The notes beneath the pieces are model-generated. The model was not told the origin of the DNA and did not search any database. It saw nothing but the letters and a program-made list of their open reading frames with translations. The position numbers were made by a program, and so were the translations under genes. From the NCBI RefSeq assembly GCF_000722545.1, contig NZ_JNVM01000031.1, positions 1 to 64,000 of the forward strand: a stretch of 64,000 bases of DNA, read 5' to 3'. The stretch comes from Paenibacillus tyrphae (lineage in GTDB: Bacteria > Bacillota > Bacilli > Paenibacillales > NBRC-103111). Shown in pieces: positions 9,357 through 15,916 of this stretch; within the stretch, counting starts at the first letter, position 1, and each line of letters opens with the position of its first letter.

Positions 9357-9836
9357 ATGGCGATATCGCCGGATCGACTGGGCAAGATAACTCGAAAACT
9401 GGCTTTAAAAGGCTACAGATTGACAAAGCAGCGGGCAATGACTTTGGAGGTTTTGCTGGAGAAAGAAATGGAATATTTGACCGCGGAGGAAGTGTTTTTG
9501 CTGACCAAGGGCAAGTATCCTCTCATAGGAATAGCTACCGTTTACCGCACATTGGAACTATTAAGCGAGCTGCGCATCGTACAGAAGATAGCCTTAATCG
9601 ATAAGTCGACCCGATTTGGTTTCCGCAATGACGAATCTGAACATCGGCAGCATCATTTAATTTGCCACGAATGCGGTCTCATAGAAACGGTGAAAGAGGA
9701 TTGGCTGTTGGAAATGGAAATCGATTTGAATTGCAAGTTCGGATTCAAGGTTTTGGATCATAGTCTCGACTTTATAGGGACGTATGCCGTGTGTAATGAG
9801 AATGCTTGCAAAAAGTCAGGTCTATCCGTATCCTAA
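9357..9836 (+). CDS. Fur family transcriptional regulator
   Basis: The 159-residue protein has the Fur fold: a winged helix with GYRLTKQRAMTLEVL and the recognition helix in GIATVYRTLELL, then a metal-binding region with HRQHHLICHECG, which holds His ligands and the first CxxC pair. The second pair, normally CxxC, reads CNENAC, so the two cysteines are four residues apart. A strong AAGGAGG box precedes the ATG. As last gene of the suf unit it may regulate it through the Fur box at 5013. Whether it senses iron, peroxide or zinc cannot be told. Confidence 0.9.
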   Translation: MAISPDRLGKITRKLALKGYRLTKQRAMTLEVLLEKEMEYLTAEEVFLLTKGKYPLIGIATVYRTLELLSELRIVQKIALIDKSTRFGFRNDESEHRQHHLICHECGLIETVKEDWLLEMEIDLNCKFGFKVLDHSLDFIGTYAVCNENACKKSGLSVS

Positions 9837-9871
9837 CAATTCAAAGTATAGCGAAGACCGCTAGTGCTCAT

Positions 9872-9897
9872 GCGAAGCAGCGGCTTCGCTTTTTTTT
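9872..9897 (+). terminator. Intrinsic terminator of the suf unit
   Basis: GCGAAGC (9872-9878) pairs perfectly with GCTTCGC (9883-9889) across an AGCG loop. Eight T's follow. It ends the nitroreductase-suf-fur transcript. Confidence 0.92.
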
Positions 9898-10005
9898 GCG
9901 TTTGCGATGCCTGTGTATTTAGTTTGCGTACCTATAGGACGATGTAAATAAAAGGAGCAATACCACGGGGTATAATGGTTGAATAAGAATAAAGGATGAT
10001 GAGCT

Positions 10006-10272
10006 ATGTTCGAACTTGAAGTTAAAGATGTATTCAAGATCACAGGCCGAGGGTACGTGATTGCAGGAGAAATAACCGAGAACGGCGCGATTTTAAGAAA
10101 AGGGGACATTTTGGTAAATAAAGAAGACAGGGAACAAAAAATTGCTGTAAACTCCATTGAAATGTTAAATTACGGATCGGCATCAAGAAAGTTGAACCAT
10201 ATTGGGTTTTTGACCGACATTTCGGACGAAGCGGCAAAAGCCATAGTCGGAAAAAGACTGTGCAAAGAATAA
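10006..10272 (+). CDS. Small stand-alone EF-Tu domain 2-like protein
   Basis: The 88-residue protein resembles the beta-barrel domain II of translation GTPases: VKDVFKITGRGYVIAGEI and LRKGDILV match the EF-Tu/SelB domain-2 pattern. There is no G domain, so it is not a GTPase. Such lone domains are found in Bacillota without known role. A TATAAT at 9971-9976 could be the -10 element, and AAAGGATG precedes the ATG. It lies 42 bases before the DUF4375 gene and may share its transcript. Confidence 0.65.
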   Translation: MFELEVKDVFKITGRGYVIAGEITENGAILRKGDILVNKEDREQKIAVNSIEMLNYGSASRKLNHIGFLTDISDEAAKAIVGKRLCKE

Positions 10273-10314
10273 AAGACTACGCTGCGTTTGCGTGGCGGAA
10301 CAAGGAGAGGACAA

Positions 10315-10896
10315 ATGGAAATCCACCAAACCATCTTACGAAGATTGTTACCCGGTGATAAGGAGCTTTTAAATGCATCCGCTGATGAAATTATGGATCA
10401 CGTCGCTTTAACTATGTACAGCCAAGAAAACATTCAACTGAAGGACGAAGAGATCTTCTTCAAGCTTCCGGCTTTGCTTCGGGACATCGTGCTGCTCATC
10501 GATTTCGATACCGAATTAAATATGAACGGCATCCTGGGATTTTTGGAAAACTCGGCCGGAAAATATGTTAACGAGACCATCGAAGCGTTGGAACGCATCG
10601 GAGCGGTTCATGACGCGAACGCATTGAAAGCCATCCATCGGATTCTTGAAAACTACAATTTGAGCACAGGGCAGCTGCATCGCGATCTGCAGGACTTGGA
10701 GCCGTATGAAATCAATCATTTCAGGCAAGTCCATGCGATTGCGGATGATGAGTTTTTCGAAGAAATCCAGCACGCCGCCGAGAAATTAACTATCTACAGT
10801 CAGGAAGAAAATATGTTCGATCATTTAATTGCCTACATCGAAGCTCATAAAAGGAGCTTTGTTGAAGACGTACAGGCTATGCTATCTGAAAAATAA
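10315..10896 (+). CDS. DMP19/DUF4375 family protein
   Basis: From the ATG at 10315, with AAGGAGAGG just upstream, the protein has 193 residues. It is acidic and helical and resembles the DMP19 (DUF4375) family, for example in ALLRDIVLLIDFDTELNMNG and GFLENSAGKYVNETIEALERIG (each given in part). A Neisseria member of this family is a DNA mimic, but that role cannot be assumed here. The many Asp and Glu residues would fit either mimicry or ordinary solubility. Confidence 0.7.
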   Translation: MEIHQTILRRLLPGDKELLNASADEIMDHVALTMYSQENIQLKDEEIFFKLPALLRDIVLLIDFDTELNMNGILGFLENSAGKYVNETIEALERIGAVHDANALKAIHRILENYNLSTGQLHRDLQDLEPYEINHFRQVHAIADDEFFEEIQHAAEKLTIYSQEENMFDHLIAYIEAHKRSFVEDVQAMLSEK

Positions 10897-10899
10897 AGC

Positions 10900-10930
10900 T
10901 TGTAGGTGACGTTACGTAACCGGATATAAT
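10900..10930 (+). promoter_or_regulatory. MerR-type promoter with 19-bp spacer and central dyad
   Basis: TTGTAG (10900-10905) and TATAAT (10925-10930) are 19 bases apart instead of 17. The spacer holds GGTGACG-TTA-CGTAACC (10905-10921), an inverted repeat with one mismatch; its core GTTACGTAAC is a perfect palindrome. A long spacer with a dyad is the hallmark of promoters activated by MerR proteins, and the next gene encodes one. Confidence 0.75.
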
Positions 10931-10973
10931 CGCCATAGGGTTAATTTTTGGGGGATACGGAGGGGGGGGTAAT

Positions 10974-12176
10974 GTGAAAAGCGGCGACTATGCAACAACA
11001 GGGCAAATTGCCAAAAAGACTGGGATCACGCTGCGAACGCTGCGGTACTACGATCAGATCGGGCTGCTGTCTCCTACTCAGCACAGTCAGACGTCGGCGA
11101 GGCTGTACAGCAAGGAAGACCTGATTCGACTGCAGAAGATTCAGACGTTAAAGTATATCGGCTTGACCCTTCAAGAGATCAAGGAGGTGATTCGCGAAGA
11201 ATCGTTATCCGGACATGACCTCCGAAGCTCGTTGACGGCGCAAAAAGAGACGCTCCGGCAAAAGCTCGCGCACATGGAAGTTGTGGTCAAGGCGATAAAT
11301 CAAGCGATGGGAATTATGAAGAGCAAGCCGCAGGACGTAGAGTGGAGCAGTCTGATCGAGCTCATCCATGCGGTCCATTCGGAAAAAGATTGGGTCGAGC
11401 AGTACCATACCGCGACGCGTCTGCAAACGAGAATCCAGCTCTACGACAAATGCAGCGTCAATCCGATCGGTTGGCATCGCTGGCTGTTCGGGCATTTGGG
11501 AGAGCAGTCCGGATTCACGGTGCTTGAGGTCGGCTGCGGTGACGGCGCTTTATGGGCCCGGAATATGGACCGGATTCCTGAAGCTTGGAGGGTAACGCTC
11601 TCGGACTTTTCGCACGGGATGCTTGAGGAAGCGCGAAGCGGCTTAGGGGAACATAAAGGGCAATTCAAGTTTGTGGTGGCCGATGTGCAGGATATCCCCT
11701 TCCATGACGAACAGTTCGATATCGTTATCGCCAACAATATGCTTTACCATGTGCCGGACATGCCCAAAGCGCTTTCCGAAATTCATCGGGTCTTAAAGCC
11801 AGGAGGAAGATTGTTCGCTGCGACGATGAGCAAGCGGCATTTGCAGGAAGTCGAGCAGTTCGCGGCGGCGTTTGACCCCGAGATTCGTGTGTTGGATCCC
11901 GTCATCGAGCGATTTAATTTGGATAACGGTGGGCGGATTTTGTCCCCGTGGTTTTCCGAGGTTCGGCTGTATACATATGATGACCACTTGCTGGTGAGCG
12001 AAGTCCAGCCGCTCCTGGATTACATCACCTCGACTCCGATGAATGCCCGTCAGCGGTTGACGGGAGCTGCGCTGCATCATTTTGAAAGCTTTTTAAATTC
12101 CATGATCGAACGTGAAGGGAAGATCCGTATTTCGAAGGACTCCGGATTTTTCTTAGGGAGGAAGCGATCCATATGA
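10974..12176 (+). CDS. MerR-family regulator fused to a SAM-dependent methyltransferase
   Basis: The 400-residue protein has an N-terminal MerR helix-turn-helix (TGQIAKKTGITLRTLRYYDQIGLL, residues about 7-30, given in part), a coiled-coil dimerisation helix about residues 85-120, then a class I methyltransferase domain. In the latter, the SAM motif VLEVGCGDGALWA lies about residues 183-195 and DIVIANNMLYHVPDM plus LKPGGRLF follow. The enzyme domain sits where MerR proteins carry their sensor, so regulation may depend on SAM or on the methyl acceptor. Start is GTG after an AGGGGGGGG box. Its stop overlaps the next start (ATGA). Confidence 0.87.
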   Translation: MKSGDYATTGQIAKKTGITLRTLRYYDQIGLLSPTQHSQTSARLYSKEDLIRLQKIQTLKYIGLTLQEIKEVIREESLSGHDLRSSLTAQKETLRQKLAHMEVVVKAINQAMGIMKSKPQDVEWSSLIELIHAVHSEKDWVEQYHTATRLQTRIQLYDKCSVNPIGWHRWLFGHLGEQSGFTVLEVGCGDGALWARNMDRIPEAWRVTLSDFSHGMLEEARSGLGEHKGQFKFVVADVQDIPFHDEQFDIVIANNMLYHVPDMPKALSEIHRVLKPGGRLFAATMSKRHLQEVEQFAAAFDPEIRVLDPVIERFNLDNGGRILSPWFSEVRLYTYDDHLLVSEVQPLLDYITSTPMNARQRLTGAALHHFESFLNSMIEREGKIRISKDSGFFLGRKRSI

Positions 12177-13135
12177 CAAGACAGGGCAATCCAAGAGTAC
12201 GTATCCTGAAAGAAGAGATATTATCGGACAACTGGTACGTCTTAAAGAAATCGACCTTCGAATATCAAAAGCAAGACGATACTTGGGAGACTCAAGCGCG
12301 TGAAGTATACGACCGCGGCAATGGAGCGACGATCCTGCTGTATAATCGTGCGCAGCAGACGGTGGTGCTGACCAAGCAGTTTCGGATGCCGACCTATGTG
12401 AACGGAAACGACACGGGAATGCTTATCGAAACGTGCGCGGGCCTGCTGGACCGGGAAACCCCGGAAGCAAGCATTGTACGCGAGACAGAGGAAGAGACGG
12501 GGTACCGCGTCACCGAGATTGTGAAAGTCGGCGATGCGTATATGTCTCCCGGCTCTGTGACGGAGATTTTGCATTTTTATACGGCCGAATACAGTCCGGG
12601 CATGCTGGCAGGGGAAGGTGGAGGGATGGAAGAAGAGCAGGAGCATATCGAGGTTCTTGAACTCCCGTTCATCGAGGCGCTCGAAATGGTGCGAACCGGC
12701 GAAATTTGCGATGCCAAAACGATCATGCTGCTGCAGTATGCGCAAATTCACGGACTTCTTGAGCCGGAGGTCAAGCCGCTGCATATTCTTATCGCCGGAC
12801 CGTATCGCTCCGGAACCGGGGACGATCCCGAGCTTCTGGAGCAAAACGTCCGCTTTATGAACGAAATCGCTTTGCAGGTATACGAAGCGGGACATTTGCC
12901 CGTTCTAGGCGAGTGGTATGCGCTCCCGTTGATCGTGACCGCAGGGTCGAAGACCATTGGAGACGATGTGTTCAATCGCATATTCCATCCGTCTTCCATT
13001 CGGCTGTTGGATTGCTGCGATGCGGTGCTACGGGTTGGAGGACCGTCTCAGGGGGCGGACGAGATGGTCAGAGTGGCAGAGGAGAAAGGCAAGCTGGTCT
13101 ATTGGCATCTGGACGAATTGCCGAGCGTCGAGTGA
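12173..13135 (+). CDS. NUDIX hydrolase fused to a DUF4406/deoxyribosyltransferase-like domain
   Basis: Residues 1 to about 195 resemble NudK-type (GDP-mannose/ADP-sugar) pyrophosphatases: the Nudix helix holds RETEEETGY with the metal-binding glutamates, though the first Glu of the consensus box is replaced by Thr. Residues about 200-320 form a second domain with IAGPYRSG, CCDAVLRVGG and GADEMVRVAEEKGKLVYW, like DUF4406 and nucleoside 2-deoxyribosyltransferase-like folds. Both parts would act on nucleotides. The start overlaps the stop of the MerR-methyltransferase gene by 4 bases, so the two are translationally coupled. Confidence 0.82.
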   Translation: MTRQGNPRVRILKEEILSDNWYVLKKSTFEYQKQDDTWETQAREVYDRGNGATILLYNRAQQTVVLTKQFRMPTYVNGNDTGMLIETCAGLLDRETPEASIVRETEEETGYRVTEIVKVGDAYMSPGSVTEILHFYTAEYSPGMLAGEGGGMEEEQEHIEVLELPFIEALEMVRTGEICDAKTIMLLQYAQIHGLLEPEVKPLHILIAGPYRSGTGDDPELLEQNVRFMNEIALQVYEAGHLPVLGEWYALPLIVTAGSKTIGDDVFNRIFHPSSIRLLDCCDAVLRVGGPSQGADEMVRVAEEKGKLVYWHLDELPSVE

Positions 13136-13180
13136 ATTTAGAGAAGCCGGGAATCCGGAGAAAACCCAAAGGAGTTACCG

Positions 13181-13765
13181 ATGAAACGATTGATTTCTCA
13201 GTACCTGTTTTTGATATTAGGCGGCGCCATCATCATATTGGGGATGGTGTTTGCCGGGATTAACTTCTTGAACCATAATCCTATGAACGATAGAGTCGTG
13301 TTAAGCGCTCCCGGTACGAAGGAAGTGTTTTTATCATCGGGGAAATATAATTTGTTTTACGAATTTGATTCGAAACAGCTTAATTTGGGAGTGCTTCAGC
13401 TAAAAAAGGAAGAGAAATTCAATAATATAACGAATCTGGTCACGGTAAAGTTAAGTAAAGTATCGGACAATAAGGAAATTATGCTGGCAAAGGATTCTTC
13501 CATGAATTTTACATTTAACGATATTCGAGGCGAGTCGCTGTACAGCTTCGAGATCGTTGAAGAAGGAGATTATGGGGTTGAAATCAGTCCTACGATCGAA
13601 TTGCCGAAGATGGCCACGTTTAGTATCGTGGGGGATTTGGCAAACAGTCTGCTTGGCGTCTTTAAGCAAGCGGGGATCGTTGTGTCCATGTCGATTCCCT
13701 TTCTGCTGATCGGGTGGTATATGTATGCCAGAGAGGCAAGAAGGAAGAAATATTTAGCACGTTAA
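13181..13765 (+). CDS. Hypothetical membrane protein with two transmembrane segments
   Basis: The 194-residue protein has one membrane helix near the N-terminus (about residues 8-29) and one near the C-terminus (about 164-185). The region between, about 130 residues of beta-rich sequence, should face outside, with a basic tail inside. I recognise no family. It follows the NUDIX gene by 45 bases with an AAAGGAG box and may belong to the same transcript, which ends at the inverted repeat at 13826. Confidence 0.65.
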   Translation: MKRLISQYLFLILGGAIIILGMVFAGINFLNHNPMNDRVVLSAPGTKEVFLSSGKYNLFYEFDSKQLNLGVLQLKKEEKFNNITNLVTVKLSKVSDNKEIMLAKDSSMNFTFNDIRGESLYSFEIVEEGDYGVEISPTIELPKMATFSIVGDLANSLLGVFKQAGIVVSMSIPFLLIGWYMYAREARRKKYLAR

Positions 13766-13825
13766 GCCCGTTTTAGATTATAATAATGACAGAAACTAGC
13801 AATTAGCCATAAGCATAGACTTGAT

Positions 13826-13871
13826 AAAAAACATCAGGATCTCGAATACGAGTATTTCCATGATGTTTTTT
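13826..13871 (+). terminator. Inverted repeat, probable terminator
   Basis: AAAAAACATCA (13826-13836) pairs with TGATGTTTTTT (13861-13871). A smaller hairpin, CTCG-AATA-CGAG (13841-13852), sits inside. The T-run on the plus strand supports termination of the upstream transcript; the A-run would allow it in the other direction too. Confidence 0.7.
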
Positions 13872-13890
13872 GTTACTTGGAGGTTCAATC

Positions 13891-14445
13891 ATGGAAGAGA
13901 TAAAGCTGCAAACGACGACCGTAAAGGTACTCCAAGGAGATATTACCAAAATAGCCTCGGATGTCATCGTGAATGCCGCCAATACAAGCTTGCTCGGCGG
14001 GGGCGGGGTTGACGGGGCGATCCATAGAGCCGGCGGCAAGCAGATTTTGGAGGAATGCAGGAAGATCAGAGATCAGCAAGGCGGATGCCAGGTCGGCGAG
14101 GCCGTTGTGACGACAGCGGGAAATTTACCGGCGTCCTTTGTGATTCACACCGTAGGACCAGTCTGGAACGGTGGAAAAAGCGGCGAGGAACCGAAGTTGA
14201 CGAACTGCTATGTAAACACATTGAATCTAGCTTGCAAAAATCATGCACGCAGTATCGCTTTTCCTAATATCAGTACCGGTATTTATCGATTTCCGAAGGC
14301 TTTGGCAGCCAATATTGCGTTAGAGGCTGTATCTAATTTCATCCGCAGCCATCACGAGTCGAGTCTAGAGCAGATTTTGTTCGTCTGCTTTGATGAGGAA
14401 AATTACCGGATTTATCGGGATCGTTTGCGAGAGTATGTGATATAA
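13891..14445 (+). CDS. Macrodomain protein, O-acetyl-ADP-ribose deacetylase-like
   Basis: From the ATG at 13891 (TTGGAGG box) the protein has 184 residues and is a MacroD/YmdB-type macrodomain. It shows GDITKIASDVIVNAANTSLLGGGGVDGAIH (given in part; Asn and Asp of NAAN/GGVDGAI bind ADP-ribose), FVIHTVGPVW and FPNISTGIYRFP. Such enzymes remove ADP-ribose-linked acyl groups or mono-ADP-ribose from acidic residues. It seems to be transcribed alone. Confidence 0.92.
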   Translation: MEEIKLQTTTVKVLQGDITKIASDVIVNAANTSLLGGGGVDGAIHRAGGKQILEECRKIRDQQGGCQVGEAVVTTAGNLPASFVIHTVGPVWNGGKSGEEPKLTNCYVNTLNLACKNHARSIAFPNISTGIYRFPKALAANIALEAVSNFIRSHHESSLEQILFVCFDEENYRIYRDRLREYVI

Positions 14446-14511
14446 AAGGATTTAGAGTTGCCGGAAGCATAGATGGTCTTTTTAACAAAGGGTTGACAGG
14501 ATAGGTTAAGG

Positions 14512-15108
14512 TTAGTCGCCATCAATTAATTGGATGTCCATGCAATAGAGCAAAGATATCGCTTCAGGCAGCGTAAATTTGGCCTTCCGGATTGGATTGA
14601 GCCCCGGGTCAATCATGTAGTTGGTTGCAAAGGAGAAGTCCGCGGCCGTCAAGTTCGTCCGGTCAAACAGACTTTCGGAGAAATCTGTAGAGCGCATGTC
14701 CGCTTCCGTAAGGTCGGCTTCCCTGAAATCTACGTTCTTTGCCGTGCATTTTGTGATTACGCTCTTCGGCAGCGTCAGTCCGATGAAAGTGGAATGACTT
14801 AGGATACATTCTTCGAACCGAAGCAGACCGGACGTGATTTTTCGGGGTGGGGCCATTTCGGCCCAATTGATACCGATCAATTTGGAATGTGTGAAAGAAA
14901 CCTGGGAGAAATCGCAGTCAAGCACTTGAATTAAACTTAAATTACAGTTCTCAAAAGTACATCCCGAAAATTTGCAATCTCTAAAGACCGTCTCGCTGAA
15001 ATCACATTTGGTAAATGTGCAATCGTAGAACCGGACCGAGGTTACTTCCTTCTGCGAGTATTGTGCCTCCAAAAAGTGCTCGTCATAATATTCTTCTTCT
15101 ATAAACAA
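14512..15108 (-). CDS. Pentapeptide repeat protein
   Basis: The 198-residue protein consists of A(D/N)LxX-like pentapeptides, e.g. YDCTFTKCDFSETVFRDCKF and CTAKNVDFREADLTEADM, interrupted about residues 80-95. This predicts a right-handed quadrilateral beta-helix. Size and layout recall McbG/Qnr-type proteins that protect DNA gyrase from toxins or quinolones, but the sequence alone does not prove it. It is convergent to the macrodomain gene and lies next to an IS remnant, which fits horizontal spread. Confidence 0.82.
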   Translation of the reverse strand: MFIEEEYYDEHFLEAQYSQKEVTSVRFYDCTFTKCDFSETVFRDCKFSGCTFENCNLSLIQVLDCDFSQVSFTHSKLIGINWAEMAPPRKITSGLLRFEECILSHSTFIGLTLPKSVITKCTAKNVDFREADLTEADMRSTDFSESLFDRTNLTAADFSFATNYMIDPGLNPIRKAKFTLPEAISLLYCMDIQLIDGD

Positions 15109-15306
15109 AACGCATCACGTTCCTTATAGGTGTTTGGATGATAATTCTTTCCCAGTATATCATAGTTTAATCCATCTGGAGCAGACAGCTCATTTCGTAT
15201 TAGAATAACTTTAACTGAATTTCCTTCCCTAAGAAAAGAAAATATATGTCAGAATATTATTTCTTTTTTTGGAAGTGATCGCCAAAGATTGTGTATTGGA
15301 GCCTGA

Positions 15307-15475
15307 ACTAACAATGCCAGCATGAACATCTTGCAAGAAGGACTGCGCTTGTTGGCGAAGCCCAGCTGAACTGCTGGAACCGCAGGGATCGCTTGCTCAA
15401 GAAGAGAAGGATGCTTCTCTGTTCGCAAGAATCCCCCACCTCAGCGCCATTAGCGATGGTGGTGGGAGTGTTCAA
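15307..15475 (+). mobile_element. Decayed IS200/IS605 element: tnpB 3' tail plus right end
   Basis: Bases 15313-15369 encode NASMNILQEGLRLLAKPS and a stop, the usual C-terminus of TnpB; an in-frame TGA at 15304 shows that the rest of the gene is gone. The following 106 bases contain a second region of dyad symmetry and end in the 55-bp right end (15421-15475) also seen at base 1. No transposase gene is left. The stretch from 15109 to 15306, upstream of it, holds the promoter region of the pentapeptide gene and no other feature I can support. Confidence 0.75.
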
Positions 15476-15495
15476 TGACTGATTTTGCTTACTAG

Positions 15496-15819
15496 GAAGA
15501 GCTTGTCGCCAGGTATGGCCAAAAATTAAACATACTTGTTACCGATTCCGGACGGCTCGTACAAATGATGTCCAACGAATCTTCAAAAGAAAATGTCGTG
15601 CAATACATCCTTCGAACGTTGGGGTTAACGATGAGCGACGCTTTGTGTCTTGGCGACGACTATAATGACCTGGGACTATTTCAATTCTGCGGTTATTCGG
15701 TTGCTATGGGAAATGCAATAAAGGAATTACAAGATATCGCAAATGAAATCACGGAAACCAACGATAACGATGGCGTAGCGTTAATCTTGGAGAGATTCGC
15801 CGGAAGCCAGAAGAGCTAG
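15496..15819 (+). pseudogene. 5'-truncated Cof-type HAD-IIB hydrolase
   Basis: In frame after a stop at 15493, about 107 codons match the C-terminal part of Cof-type HAD phosphatases: SKENVVQYILRTLGL, then CLGDDYNDLGLF (acidic motif IV) and SVAMGNAIKELQDIANEITE. The nucleophile domain (DxD) is missing. The frame begins 20 bases after the IS right end, so loss of the 5' part is probably linked to the element. A product from an internal ATG (15565) would lack the catalytic Asp. Confidence 0.75.
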
Positions 15820-15916
15820 GGGAACTGTGCGCAAAATATTGTTGGGGATATATGCGCAGCTAAGAGGAGAAAGTATATTATAGTATTTAATAGGAATATA
15901 TAGGGGGAGGCCGTTC

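Noticed and set aside
8066..9385. Long minus-strand open frame (439 codons) opposite sufB
   Set aside because: It runs antisense through the whole of sufB, whose protein motifs are unmistakable; the antisense product is Arg/His-rich without family likeness. It follows from codon bias.
13826..13871. Inverted repeat as possible phage or IS attachment site
   Set aside because: It stands between genes with an A-run and a T-run, better explained as a terminator; no duplicate elsewhere in the window.
14512..15108. Calling the pentapeptide protein a Qnr quinolone-resistance determinant
   Set aside because: Length and repeats fit, but such repeats occur in many proteins with other roles; no specific Qnr loop can be identified.
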